From positions 196,394,409 to 196,458,408 of the forward strand of contig CM023448.1 in NCBI GenBank assembly GCA_013339765.2: 64,000 nucleotides of DNA, written 5' to 3'. This document shows positions 47,445 to 60,240 of the stretch, in pieces. The notes beneath the pieces were generated by a model, which saw only the letters and a program-made list of their open reading frames with translations, had not been told where the DNA came from and searched no databases. The number at the start of each line of letters is the position of its first letter. The stretch's first letter is position 1. The translations under genes and the position numbers were made by a program. The DNA is from Haemaphysalis longicornis (lineage: Eukaryota > Arthropoda > Arachnida > Ixodida > Ixodidae).

Positions 47445-49954
47445 AATATTTCTATGCCTGACTGATGGCGGCCGTCCCGTCACGAAAACACACTACAGGA
47501 AAGCTAACTTTATACAACAGGTTTCACAAAATAAATGATGATGAAGTATATAAGCGAAGGCACATCAAGCGCCTCGAGAAAAAACGTTTGCTGTGGTCGG
47601 TATAGAAACCGGGCCCCTCGCGTTCTGACGCCGAAGTGTGTCCGATTGCGCCATTCCGACCCCGTCGAAGTAGTTTCGGTTGAAAAGGAAGCTTTCTTGG
47701 CCTGACTTATGGCGACCGTCCCGTCACCAAAACTCTGTGATCCGCTACAACCCAAACGACAGCAAACGAATCCCCCCCGAAAAGGCTGATCGTTTCCACC
47801 ATCGTTTCAACGATTGTCGTTAGACCAAGGCGCATTAGTTCGTGCTGCATGAGAATCTGTGACATAGCTTACTGAACAAAACAAGGGTACGAAAGCCTTA
47901 TTGGCATACCTAAAAGACACAATCTTGATCAGACTTTGTAATTAGTTAAAATCATATGTATCCCTCTTCATCATTATAATTATCATCGACATCGCATTCA
48001 TCTGGCGTAGCAAGCCAGGCCTCTTAGCTGGGCTGACATCGCCAGTTTTCATTAAAGACTGTTCTCTCTCTCTCTCTCAAAACAAGGGTCTGGACAAATG
48101 ATATCAGTTGCGTAGTCCAAACTGCAAAAAATACTAAGCTCTATTTTGAGTATTTTAAATCTTGTGAATGTCCACCGCTAAGATTCGCAGGGAAGCATTT
48201 TTAATGCGGGTTCTCGGGGCGTGATTCGCAATTGTGCTGGTTGTGGGAATGCAAGAGAACATAAATGCCCTTCAACGTTACAAGCATTTTCCCCTCTTCA
48301 GGGAACGCTGCAGATGGTTTTCATTGATTTGTAGCATTCTATTAGCGCGCGTTTCGTGATCCAGGTAGTTTGACAGCGCGTAAAGCCGCTAATTTGAATT
48401 TCGAACAAGCTGCATTTAGCTGAAACACTGCACGGACTGCGCCAGGAAATTATAGCAGTTTTGCACTGTATATTGGCAGCGAAAAATGTATTTTGCAATT
48501 TCAGGAAATTATAAATCAGCAAATATTATCAATTACGCTATGGTTGCTGGTGCAGGTTTGAGTTATCTTATGGTTATGTATTAGTCTTAGGTTCGGAATA
48601 ATCGAGGCTCTCTTGATTGTCGCATTTCGTGCTTAAACTTTGCTAAATAATATGCCAGTGAATAGGAGCCAGACAGTTTTCAGTATCGGTCTTTTAGGTA
48701 AAATCTAAAAAATTACGTCTTTGGTTTATTGCTGTTGCAATTAGAGGCACATCGAAACGATTAGTGCACATAATTTGGTGCGTGCTGCTTCTTATAATCG
48801 AGAGTGGCTTTGTTGCAAAGACCGGATGTACTGAAGCGAAGGTCCCCCCATATGTGCGGGCTTGTGCCGTTTGCTGAGTAAAAATGACGCAGAATTTGCT
48901 TTATTTTATTCTATGCCTTCAAAAGCTGTGCTTCACTAAGCAAACCCAGATTGCCCATCGCCAATACATTAAAAAACTAATCAGATATCTATAGCATTTG
49001 AGTGCCCGCTCGAGCCTAAGGGACATATGACGACCGCAGATATTCTTGTTTATTCTGAAACAATTAGCCTTTGATAACTTTTTCCTCTCTTTTCCGGTCC
49101 AGAGGGCGTTGTTTTCACAAAAAGTAACTACGAAAAAAAATATAACTACGAAAAAAAATTCAAATTTGCCTCTACAAAATGCTTGTGTCGTCATTGGTCA
49201 CGTAATACAACAGAACGTTCAATGTGCCAACTTTATGTCAGCATCAAGAGGTGCGATGAAACGAAACAAGTGGCACCCCTTAAATTGTGCAGTCATGTTT
49301 ATTGGCGGTATATTATATCAGCGGCCGCCCATTTCACGAACTATGACGTCATAGGCGCAGCGCGAGAAAGTCGGTGGTGAATCTCTACCTTTCACCAAAT
49401 TTGTTGAATATTTCGCTACCGCGCCTATCAAAATCGATCAATTTGATCGATACTTTTGGGAGCGCCTTTTCATAGCGTTCCAGGCGTTTCTCGAACAAGT
49501 AAAGCTGTTCGGAGTTAGATCAGAAAATGGCCTTTCAAAATCCGTTTTGTTTTCATTTTTGCAACGGAAACGTGATTTTTGACACGCTTTTGAATCACCT
49601 GGTTGTGGAAAAGGGGCGTGGTTATCGCGCCTCAAGGCTACCAACGAAGAATGCGTGCAACTCGTAATTACTCTGCACACAGCGCTTGTTTTTGCTATCA
49701 GGGCGTGAATGGGGAACTAGCAAACGATTTTCAATCGTCAGGTTCACGCTCTGACAGTAATAATCCCAGAAATCGGCTGAAAATGTCAAGCAGTGCCTGG
49801 TTGCAAAGCTACTTTATGATTTGTAGGCATTTTTTATTGCTTTGCGCAAGTTGTCCTAAGTACTCTGGTAGTTCTACTTACCCCAGGACCATTCCCAAAC
49901 AGTTTACAACAGTTTCGGTTTCGTTTCTTTCTGCATCGCGAAATTCATATTTAG
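47445..49954. other. Unassigned DNA, LINE-type tail near 48060
   Basis: GCCTGACT(G/T)ATGGCG(G/A)CCG occurs twice (about 47456 and 47700). CATTAAAGACTG followed by (CT)n at 48052-48077 looks like a LINE 3' end on the plus strand. The rest is unassigned. Confidence 0.4.
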
Positions 49955-50180
49955 CACAACTAGAGTGTACTAGAAGTTGTAGAGAGTGGCCCGATCGGCG
50001 CCCTCTCCCATTGCTCCGCCGGGTCGACTTTCGCGCAGAAAAGAAAACCGGTATAGCGGCGGCGCTGCTGTCGTCGACAACTGAACAGCCGGCGCTCACC
50101 GGCAGCAGCTCCCAGCCTGCGCGCGGCAATATTTGCATTGCTCGCTGCGGTGTTTTGAGCTTGCGAAGCTGATTTGTTCT
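49955..50180 (+). repeat. Inverted dispersed repeat, copy 1 (AGTGTACTAGAA type)
   Basis: Shares AGTGTACTAGA, GAGTGGCCCGA, TTCGCGCAGAAAA and AGCGGCGGCGCTG, in that order, with the reverse complement of 52838-53045. GC-rich core. Confidence 0.6.
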
Positions 50181-50189
50181 GGATTATGA

Positions 50190-50375
50190 GGTTTAACGCA
50201 TCGGCGCTACAACAGGCGATGAGTCAAGCGGTACTGGAGGACTCTGGATTATTTTGACCCACCTGGGGAACTTTAGCGTGGGCCGAAATCTCGAAGACAC
50301 GGCGTTTTTAAGCTTTTATCCTCAATCACAAAAGCGGCCGGGAAGCGAACCTGCGTCTTTGGTCAGCTGATTTAG
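50190..50375 (-). mobile_element. Degenerate tRNA-derived SINE
   Basis: The minus strand carries the body of the main SINE family (CCCAGGTGGGTCAAAATAAT and the GCGTTAAACC end near 50194). The head is decayed (B box near 50341). No target duplication is seen. Confidence 0.7.
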
Positions 50376-50502
50376 AAAGTAGACGCAGAAAGATTATGAC
50401 TCCGCTTGAGCAAACTTTAAACTAGTGCGACCCGACATAAAATTATCGACCGATACTTTCTCATTTTTTATGCGTTTCCTGAAAACGTTAATTGTTGATA
50501 TA

Positions 50503-51205
50503 CAGTAATCTCTCGTTAACTAAAGTCATAAAATTAGCTGAAAATTTTGAGATAAGCGCTGTGCTTCGAGTTAAGTCGAATGCAGAAAATTTGTAGCCAG
50601 GTCCTGAAATAACAGCTAGGGCTGCACTATTGCACATGGGAGATTTCGTAATAAAGGCAAAATAATTCTCAGGAAAAAGAAACTTTTATTATTACAGAAG
50701 AAAGAACTGTGTTGCGCTCGGCTGTTTCACGTTCGCATCTGCATCCAGAAAAGCGTACCGGAGCTTCTCAATGCATCGCATGAATTGGTGGTCGCCACCG
50801 CTGCATTCTACCTTGTTACAACGCAGACGCAGCATGTATGCTGTTTCTGCCGTTGTAGGCACTTCTGGAGGATCCTCCCCGTCCTCATGATCAGCTGCGT
50901 CGTCCACAGCTACCTCAATGATGTACGCTCCAGACAGTATTCCGGTAACGGGGACGCGTAGTCCGCGCAAACTTGCACTTCACGACCGCGTTCGGCGAGT
51001 AGTGGGAGTAATCACTCGAGCGGGGACCTTATCAGCTGCCTGCAGCGGACTTTGCCTTGTGTCCTCTCTGCCAGTATTTCGAGACATCCGTGGTCCTCCG
51101 AAAATACGTTTCGAGATAAAGCGGGCAAATGCGTATGTTCATACGGTGAGAAATAGTTTCGAGAAGATATTTTGATATAGCAGAGTTCGATCAACGAGGG
51201 ATTAA
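50503..51205 (-). mobile_element. Internally deleted pogo/Tigger-like transposon
   Basis: Ends: CAGTAATCTCTCGTTAAC at 50503 and, read inward from the right, TAATCCCTCGTTGATC at 51205; similar but not perfect. The minus-strand frame 50970-50692 (92 codons) is acidic, then has TTAETA, and ends QPSATQFFLL. Acidic tails after the DDE domain and a Q-x-x-h-x-x-F-F PCNA-binding box at the C-terminus are known in pogo transposases. The DDE and helix-turn-helix parts are deleted, so it is non-autonomous. Confidence 0.55.
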
Positions 51206-52837
51206 TTTGACGGACAGGCAACAGGAATATTTTTCCCTTCCCATTCTTGACTCTGTGCATGAAGCAAAAGCTGCAGGGCGCACATATCTTTAGGCTGCAA
51301 AAACTTTATTGTTTGTTTACGTTCCTATTTGGAATGAAAACACCAAGAGCCTTCTTCTGGGATACCCCTACCGTTGATGCTTGTACTGTCGTTAGTGGAC
51401 TTATTATTAACCGGCTATGCCGCATATTGCAGGCACTTGGTAAGGAAGTGTGTGCTGCAAACGAAGTGCCAAGTCTGCAGACCACCAGGGGAAGATGCCG
51501 CTGTGTTTACTACCTTCTTAAATTTTGGGGGTGGGGGGGGTGGACTTCTGAATCCTTCCGTGCATTTTTTAAGGTTTATTAGCGATCTCAGCGTCGTTTT
51601 TACGAGTTTCTTCGGCGACAAGGAGCTTCACATGACAATGTTATGAATGTGCTGCAGCCCTTATTCACACAACACCTAAACGGTGTTGGTTGCGCCAAGC
51701 ACGTGAGACCTTGACAGCAAATTTGGGTGGGTTTCTGTATACGTTGTTACACGGATTCATTTCTATAAAAGGTTTAAACAAGTTTCCGTGATTACATGCG
51801 AAGGTGGGAGCAACACCTTAAACTTAGCCGTCGCTAATGATCTAGGGTGAGTTATGAAAATGCGTTGGCCAAAAATGTCAATTCAAATCTCCACGTTAGC
51901 GTTATTCCTAAACCTTTACCTGTGTAGACTTTGTGCATGATTTCCGCGTTAGATTTCATTTGCTGACGTATGAAAAATGAAACAAAATGTGTATTTTATT
52001 CCAGTTCCGTTTATTTGAACCTCCATGTTAGCGTTCATGAACCTTTACCTCTATAGTAGACGGGTTATATTTCATTTTTTGTCGCGGTCAATATATTTTC
52101 TGATTATGTTTTGCATTTGTTTTATGTGCGTGTAACTGTACTCCTCAGCATACTGTGAATGAAATTTGTGTTAATTGATTCAACTCCTTTCTTGACCGAA
52201 TCAGGTGGTTCAATTAATAGAACGTTGCGGGAAATAGTTCTATGAAACACGGTCATTGGGAACAACTAAGCTAACCGCTGGGTTAACCCCTTTTTAGTTA
52301 AAGATATCTCGCTTGAGCGTGTCATTTTAATTCTGTTCGGCCACCACGGTGACCCGTAATTATCCCAAGCGAGCCACTGGTTAAATACTGCTATAATAAC
52401 AACTCACGCAATGAGAAACAAACGCAACTTATGATATTAACCCACATACTGCAGTCCGAGCGTAAATTGCAAGGACAATAAATAAGAAATTCTTCTGAGA
52501 AGCTACCATCCCCAGTCCTCATATTTTTCGTGTCATTTGCGTCGGCCAATTATGTCCATCAAGCAGCACAATAAGGAAACAACCATAAAGCAATCATGAA
52601 CTGGTTCATATCAGGCAATTTCACGAAAATACTTTTGATGGGAAATTTGAATCGCGAAAATGTCGCTGCGATTACTTTATTTACAATCCGCTACGAATGC
52701 TGCACCAAAGGAAAATCCGTAATTTTTCTTGTTGTCGAGCGGGAAGGTAAAACTAACGCAAAATGAGCTGCAGCGTTTATTTTTTGATTTCGTTAACCCA
52801 CAGTCACTGTACCGACAGTATATTTAGGGCGATCGGC
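51206..52837. other. Unassigned DNA
   Basis: No gene recognised. There is a G-rich run at 51526-51540. Confidence 0.4.
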
Positions 52838-53045
52838 CGACCCGCAGAACAAATTTCGAGCGCTCCGCGCGTAAAGCAGCAGCGTTTCCTGGCCCGACTG
52901 GGCGCGCGGCCGTGCGCGCGGTCAGCCGCCGCTTTCCCTTTCAATGGTCGTTGACTACAGCGCCGCCGCTATTTTCTGCGCGAAACGAGCACCTCTCCGG
53001 GCGGCCGTCGGGCCACTCTAAAACTCTAGTACACTCTAGCACAAC
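52838..53045 (-). repeat. Inverted dispersed repeat, copy 2
   Basis: Reverse-complement partner of 49955-50180; the AGTGTACTAGAG edge is near 53035. Confidence 0.6.
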
Positions 53046-54939
53046 TACGCATTACCCAACTTCAAGGCTAACTGCCATGGCGCCTGAAGCGTCCGCGACT
53101 GATCCTCGAACAAAGCACGCCGCTCCTCATTTCCCCCCACCCTAACCCGATTTCTGCGATAAGAACTTCAGATGCAAGTCAAAAGGTCACACCCAGTCGC
53201 CAGATATCTGTTCCGCCGAGGACAGCGCTTCAAACCGGCCTTACACTGCCAGCTGTTCGCATTCCAGTTTCGTTTTCATGCGAGGGTATATCCGGGTGTC
53301 TAATGTTTGCTGCTTAGTTGAACTGTCTATTCGGACGGAGTCTCTGATAAGTTTTTGTACTGTTTCATTTGAAAAATGTTAGGTGGCGCTGCAATAGAGG
53401 AGGCTCGTTGTGCTGATCTTTTTTTAGCGCGCGACTGCTACTCGGCCAAAGATCGCAGGGGACGATTCTAGCTCATCGTACCTCATTTTTGCGAGCAAGG
53501 CTACATTGCGAGTAAGAGATGATAATAAAGCTCAGCTTTATGTTTTGAGAGATAACTGACCGTGAACCGACAACAAACATCAGCCACCGGCGTTCCGTTT
53601 TCCACTTCATGCATGTTTTTTTTTCTGCATCGCGTGCTTGTCGCAATATTGTGGCTCGCTGTAAATGCAAAGTCAGCCATTGACAAGATGTTTTTACGTT
53701 ATGTGGGGCAAATGGTGCTCTGATAACGTCAAACCGCCAGATTTATTCCAAGGAACCACCCAAAATTGCACAGTTTGAATTAGAGGTTGGGCTTCACCGC
53801 ATGACATGAGCACCGTGGTGCTAACATTTTTTTTTTTATATCTGAAAAACTGTTCCGCGCAAGTCGACATTTTTTTTAGGGTGTGTTTTTGAAATGTTTC
53901 CCTGGCAAAATGTATATTCTAATTTTTTTCTACTACCGGTGGTTTGATATACACAACTCCTTTTTTATCATTTTTTTCGACAACTTGACAAAACTTTGAT
54001 TTGATATTTTTTTCACAACTATGATATATGAAACCCTTTAAAAAACTGGTGTTATTGGAAAGGCCGTTAATAATAATCTGCATTTTTTGCTCCTGCAATT
54101 AGTGCCTAAATAATTTTTTAGCAGAAAAAAAAATGTTTTCTTGGACCCCCCAAAAATTGGTCAATTTTCTGCGGTAGCGAAAGAGTTAATTGTTTGAAGT
54201 TTGCATTAAAGCCGGCATGACTGTTTTGCAACGCGGCTATCATTCGAGCAAATCAAACTGTTTTTTTTTTGTCTCTGCATAGTAATTTTGAGATCGCCAG
54301 CTTCTCACCAAGACAAGTGAATCTTTCAGACAGGCAAGCACAGGTGACGCGCATGTCACAGCGTGCTGCATCATCCTCAGTAACGCAGCCTTTTCGTTTT
54401 TATAAGTAAGGGCATTTCTTTTCAGCGTATTGTGAGCTTTCTTCGGGAGATTCGAAATATTACCTGCGAACAAGCTAGAAATCTCTTCCTGTGTTAAAAA
54501 AAATTCCATATGTATTCAAGATAGGACACAAGTTCAGCACGTGAAAGAGGGATGGTTGAAACGGGCAAAATAAACTGACAAATCATCAGTTAATTTTAAC
54601 ATGTTTGTTTTCCGTTTAGGGGGAGTATTTTTTTATCCAGGTTCTTACTTAGAGGGAACAGCGGTTCTTTCTGTCTTTATTTCCCCCACATTCGTGCTTC
54701 CACTTTCTTCTTCGCTTATTCTTCTTTCTGTGGTGAGGCCATAACTGAGATGTGTTGTGCGCATTTTGTGCTCTTTAGGCCCAACAGAAAGCGCCGACAT
54801 AAGGTAGTTCATAATGTGGAGAACGCCGTGGCCTCCAAGGAACTCCAACAGGGGGCAGTAGAAAGAAGTAGAAGGAAAAAACCGGGAGATTTTACTTCAA
54901 TCAGCTATGCTTACTTAGCTACATGCCCCTTGCGCAAGG
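53046..54939. other. Unassigned DNA, T-rich
   Basis: No gene recognised. Many T runs between 53830 and 54180 produce no convincing frames. Confidence 0.4.
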
Positions 54940-55170
54940 ATATCCGACGACTATTCCCTTCCCCTGAGCACTGCGAGAGAGCACTGTCCAGCTCGGACCC
55001 TGATGACCAGCTTTGGCTGGTGAAGAGGGCTCAAGAAGCCGGACGGTCTCAAGGAATCCTGGAATAAGGACTCTTCCCCAAGGCGAACTGCTTTATAGGG
55101 ACGTTTATTCCTCCTCCTCCTACGCAAGAAAAATTTCCCAACATTTTGAGGCCAGATGCAAGGGATGGCT
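54940..55170 (+). pseudogene. LINE ORF2 extreme C-terminus
   Basis: The frame reads ALSSSDPDDQLWLVKRAQEA (from about 54991), then G-x-LE and a stop at 55065. This resembles the W...AL-SSD...Q...V-RA closing block of I-type LINE proteins. The leading part is lost. Confidence 0.5.
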
Positions 55171-57075
55171 AAATTGTAAACACATATTTTAACACTGTTT
55201 TGTCCTCGGTTAAGTTGGCAAAAAACTAAAGCGGTGCATCCCTACCACCCATAACAAAGAAGCCGTGGCTTTCCTCCAGCACTGACGAACTTGGAAGCTT
55301 GCGCTATCAGCTGAAGCGTGATGAAATGTAGAACAGTGCGTAAAACAAGGAGGGAGAGAGGGAGGCACCGTTGCGGTGGGGTGACTCCCTCTCTTGTAAT
55401 TGTCTCTAGGAGTGGGTTGCTATCTTGCTTGTATATAAAAGAAGTGGCTTTGTTGCTTAAGCATCTGTGCCAGCATTTTCTTTGTTCTGAGAGTGCTTAC
55501 GCTAGCTAGCAGTATTTTTATTAACAATTTTCAGGGGGGCTCCAGCTCTACACCGCCAACGCGTGCTGCACAGTAGCGCTGGATCCGCAGTTCCAGCGAC
55601 AATTACTGAGCCAGAATACATTATCCTTTTTTTCCTACCAAGGTTCTTTCAAGTGACGCTCGAAGGCAGCGATGCAAATCCTAACAAAGCCACTGCTCCC
55701 AATTGGCGCCAGCAGTGACCACGTAGACACCACGGTCGGCCGCTCACCATGGCGCCATTTTGTCAGCCGACTCAGCAGATGGCCACTTGCGGCTCTCCAA
55801 CTTTCTGCATATACCGCCCATACCCGCTTTTGCGATTTCAATTGTCCAGCTACGGGATTTTATCGCAATTCTTTATCGCTTTAATGTTTCTTGTCAAATA
55901 CCTTCTTATTTTTGTTTTAGGACAATGGCACTTCGCGCGCCTTTCGCCAAGGGCGAAATCCACCCATTCTGTGTCGTGATGCAAATGCGCTTCGAACGAA
56001 GTTCCGAGCCAGAGTGCGCCGACCTGGGCGCACGCAGGAGAAATTTGCATTTTTCTCGCCTGATCAGTGGACCGAATATTTAAAGAGGGAAAGCGAGTAA
56101 CACTGGACTAACCGCTAGTAGTGCTGTTCATGGCAACAAAAAATTAAGGTAGATAGAGGCAAGGCCCTTCTTGCATCACGGAACATCATTCTGATTGACC
56201 ATCCTGGTGGAAACGGCCCCGCTAACTTTATTTGCCTGATCTTTTTTTCTTTTCTCTGCCGAGAATTTTTGAGCCCAAGCAACTTTGTGTGTTCGCAGCC
56301 TTCAGCACGTACTGCATGCTGAATATAGAGCCTGAGTGAGAAATTGTAAGCTGAATAAAAAAAAATGAAGCGTTATTGAAGTACGCTGAACAGTTAACAA
56401 CCAATAAGCGCTATTAAACGTCTGCAGACCTTGTGCTCTAAGTAAACCCGCCGAACGTGCATTACTTCGCACAGGTCCAGTGAAGAAAGTCCCTCTTCCT
56501 TCCAAGGCATAATCGCATTCCACGTGGTTATCAATGCAATCGCAGCATAGTTAGCTCATTGCGGTATTATTGTGTGCTGCGAAAAACATGGTCTAATAGT
56601 GTCGTGAGTCGGCACGCCATTGTCGCAGCGCATGCTGTAATAAATGTGTGCGATTTCAATTTCCGAGCATTCGGTATATAATCAGTCAAGCCAGAAGTAC
56701 TTGAAATATTGGCAAGGCCGCTATTTGCGGTGTCAAATATACCCTTCTCCTGGGTTTAGTCTCCCCGTCTTGTGACGCGTAGCATCTGCTCCGTAATTCA
56801 GGAACTTCCGGTTTAACTTTTTCCCGAAGCAGCAAAAGCCAGAAACGCCTATGAAAACCGGCTTCTTTGAATTATCCCACGCGTTGTGCACGTGTACGAC
56901 TCAACCTTCGAGCGCACTCAAAACAGCTGGTCGCTGGAGGTGGGAAAGCTTAATACCCCGCCATTTGCACTGCTGATTGTAACCCCAGTTTCCTACTTGA
57001 AGCTTTCGTGTCCATTGCACGTTTTCACGAACCTGATTAATATGCCTCCGGATTGCAACGAACAACATTTTTAAG
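55171..57075. other. Unassigned DNA
   Basis: No gene or repeat family recognised. Confidence 0.4.
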
Positions 57076-57280
57076 TAGCTGAGCCCAAGGACGCGGGTTC
57101 GATTCCCGGCCGCGGCGGCCGCTTTTCTGATGGAGGAGAAAAGCAAAGACGCCCATGTGTTCGAGATTTCGGCGCACGTTAAAGATCCCCAGGTGGTCAA
57201 AATTAATCCGGAGCGCTGCACTACGCGGGCCTTATCGCCTGTGTAGCGTCGGTGCATTAATCCCAACAATCAATCAATGA
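57076..57280 (+). mobile_element. 5'-truncated tRNA-derived SINE
   Basis: B box GGTTCGATTCC at about 57098; complete body; ends CAATCAATCAATGA. The A box is missing. The flanks AACATTTTTAAG and AACTTTTTTTAAG may be a diverged target duplication. Confidence 0.8.
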
Positions 57281-57859
57281 ACTTTTTTTAAGCACACCCT
57301 CCAAAATGTTTAATAATATCACGGGAGCGACGGCCTATCGGCATGCCAGCGCCTTATCACGGTGTCCAGCGGCGAAATGAGCGAGAGTACGCGCAGCAGC
57401 AAGAGGCCCTGTCCTGTGCGAGCATCCTCTGCTAAGCTGTTTCATTGAAGGCGATTTACCCCCTACCACGGCATCAGCACGACTTCCTCTAAGAGAAACC
57501 GCGGTTACCTAAAGCACACGCGCATCTCCAATGCACGTTTTATTTTTATTTCTCAACGCTTGCGCGGCACGTGCGTCAGAAATATTTAGGCTGCTTGCTA
57601 CCTGCGGCGGCTAGCGAAACGCCTTTCGCAGATAAGAAAACACCACGATTGTTGCTCTGAGGAGAACCGCCTAGTAGACGGCACAGATCCAGAAGACTGT
57701 TGAATGCGCGTGCGTGTACTCTCCTACTTCGCCGCTGGACACAGTGTTAAGGCGCTGACATGTCGATTGGTCATCGCTCCCGCGATATTACTAAACGTTT
57801 GGAAGGGCGCACATGCCACTGGTCGGTAGGTACAAAATACAAATTATGGGAGAGTTTGC
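57281..57859. other. Unassigned DNA between SINEs
   Basis: Nothing recognised. Confidence 0.45.
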
Positions 57860-58066
57860 GGGGCAGAGTTATACACGGGCTACGGGGCACACCGTAGTGT
57901 AAGGCTACGGAGAATTTATACCACTTGGACACCTCTACCGTGCATCGAAATTTCGACACATGGGTTCTTCCTTTTAGCCTACAGAAAATTCCCATCGCGG
58001 CCTGGATCGAACCTTACATCTATGGACACGAAGCTCAACCTCTTATCCGCTGAGCCAGCGTTAATT
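57860..58066 (-). mobile_element. Old, diverged SINE copy
   Basis: The minus strand shows the family order: GCTCAGCGGATAAGAGGTTG, a B-box-like GGTTCGATCC, the body TTCGATGCACGGTAGAGGTG and the CCGTAGCCT block. Many substitutions suggest an older subfamily. Confidence 0.65.
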
Positions 58067-58397
58067 ACGTTTCATTCGTAAAATATTCAGGCAATATTTC
58101 TGACAGTCACTGCCGCAGCCATCTCATACATTGCATCTCTGCAACCGGCTACGCGCTGTGCAACCATGCTGTGTAATTCAAAAGTGTTGCTGCATTTTGC
58201 CGTCCGCAACCTTGTCACTACTTCGCTGTCTTAGTGTAGGCATACGAATGTTATAATTTGTTTTTCAATGTTTCGCTAAAGTGGCATTGTAGTATCAGGA
58301 GAATTAAGCAAAAAACATACTTAAAATTGCCGCAGGCAATGCTCGTTGCCAGCAGGAAGCCGGTTCCATATCTTGGAAATCGCCTCTCTTGCTTGTG

Positions 58398-58694
58398 ACC
58401 CGCCACGGTAGCTCAGTGGCTATGGCGTTGTGCTGCTGAGCACGAGGACGCAGGTCCGATTCCTGTCCGCGGCGGCCGCTTTTGATGGAGGCGAAAAGGA
58501 AAAACGCCCGTGTGTATGATATTTCGGCGCGCGTCAAAGATGCCCAGGGGGTCAAAATTAATCCGGAGCCCTGCACTACGGCGCGTCTCATCGCCTGCGT
58601 TGGGGCGGCGCGTTAAACCCTACAATCAAGCAATCAATGATTTACGGTTGGATTCTTATTCAGACTTTGAACATTGAACCCTACAATAAATCAA
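58398..58694 (+). mobile_element. Full-length SINE with a doubled 3' tail
   Basis: A box TAGCTCAGTGG (58409-58419), B box GGTCCGATTCC (58453-58463), then the family body. It is flanked by the exact 13-bp repeat TCTCTTGCTTGTG (58385-58397 and 58695-58707). The 3' end has two tails, CCCTACAATCAAGCAATCAA (58618) and CCCTACAATAAATCAA (about 58679), with about 40 unrelated bases between them, all inside the target duplication. Confidence 0.85.
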
Positions 58695-58707
58695 TCTCTT
58701 GCTTGTG

Positions 58708-59208
58708 TTTTTTTTTAAACAATGGGGACAATTTCTTTAAGCAGGCACACTAAAAACCTGCCTGAAGATAAACACGTGACGAGGCAGAATTCCAGAGCGT
58801 TATCGCGCCAAGAGTTCGCACAGGGTATGGCGAAAATGTTTGTTAGCGCTACATGTCTAAAGTATTCAATGGCGTGCCTGGTTTCTTCTTTCGAAACTTG
58901 TAAGCACATGTTTTGAAAATGCTGCAGCATTTGCCATTGTGGAATAATTTCTTGCCATTTGGGACTTAAGTTTTATGGTTTAAACAGCGTTGTTCCAGCA
59001 TTTTGTTTTAGGGGGGGGGGGGTATTTGGGAGCCAATCTTGCCTTTTGTAACACTTGCAAATAGCGACTCTGGTGCGTCGTAAAGCGTGCAGATTATTTT
59101 CGCCCCTGCCGGGTGGCGCCCACAAGCATTTGATGGTTTAGTCTCTCCCGTTTCTGTATAGCCTACGTACGTGTGTTGCGCCATAAAGTACATTATTAAT
59201 ATTATTAC

Positions 59209-59248
<40 letters not shown>

Positions 59249-60240
59249 TTGTTGTTGTTTTTGTTGTTGTAAGTGGTGGGGGTGTTGTTCACTGTGAATT
59301 AACAATACGTTTTCCAGGGCAAAGGGTACACCAAAAGTTAAACAGCTTCTTTTTTTACAACGAACATTGTTTTTTTTTCCTTAGAAGCGATTAAATGTGG
59401 CATTCATCTCATGAATTTCCTAGCCTTTTCTGCAACGTAAAGGAGCCAGTCGAACACCGAGCCGATCCCTTTTAGCAGCGCTTAGAAGCCAACCTGAGTG
59501 GTAGCTGGGGACACTAGGAAGTGACAACAGCTGTTGGCCGGAGCGATTACTGGTCACACTCACGGCTGGCTTTGTCGCGTAGTCGATTGTTCCGGTTATC
59601 TCGCCGGATTTGCCCCTGACTGTTGTGTATGCATACGCCGCCACTGAGAAGGGGCGACAGCGCTCACGCCTGTAGACATTTTACTGAACGGGCGCACCAA
59701 GTCACAACACTAGCTTTACCTAAATCCAAACTGAAAAAAAAAAATCCTACCACGCATGGTCGGGAGGCAACCTTATTTGCCAGAGTAAGTGACGTTCTTG
59801 TCATTATGAAGAATGTGATTCAAAATGGGATTATGCGGTTATTTAACATTTGCATTTCAAAAAACTTGCGATTTTTCGCATAAAAATGCTTCAACAAGCT
59901 CCGCCAATCTCACTTTGCGAGTCGATTATTCCGACTTCACGAGACGTATTGCGGGGAAATGTGTGCGAAATAATGCCCCGTTTATTCCTTTGTTTGTGTT
60001 TTCGACGGTATTGAATGACCGCTGCACCGCTAAATATCAATACCACGCTCCAACTTAGAGATATGGCCCAACTTGTTTTCTCACTGAAATTTTTCTTCGA
60101 ATATTTTTTTAATGAGCAGAAACAAATACCTCGAGGAATTCCACAAGAAAAAAAATGCCGAAGTAGTATTTTTCTGCAAATAATCCAGTAGGAATACCTC
60201 GCAAACGACTTTTCCCTGCGCCTTCAGCCCTGGGCGTATA
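58708..60240. other. Unassigned DNA with ATT microsatellite
   Basis: No gene recognised; an (ATT)n tract occupies 59191-59250. Confidence 0.4.
59191..59250 (+). repeat. (ATT)n microsatellite
   Basis: About 18 ATT units, then GTT-rich DNA to about 59271. Confidence 0.9.
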
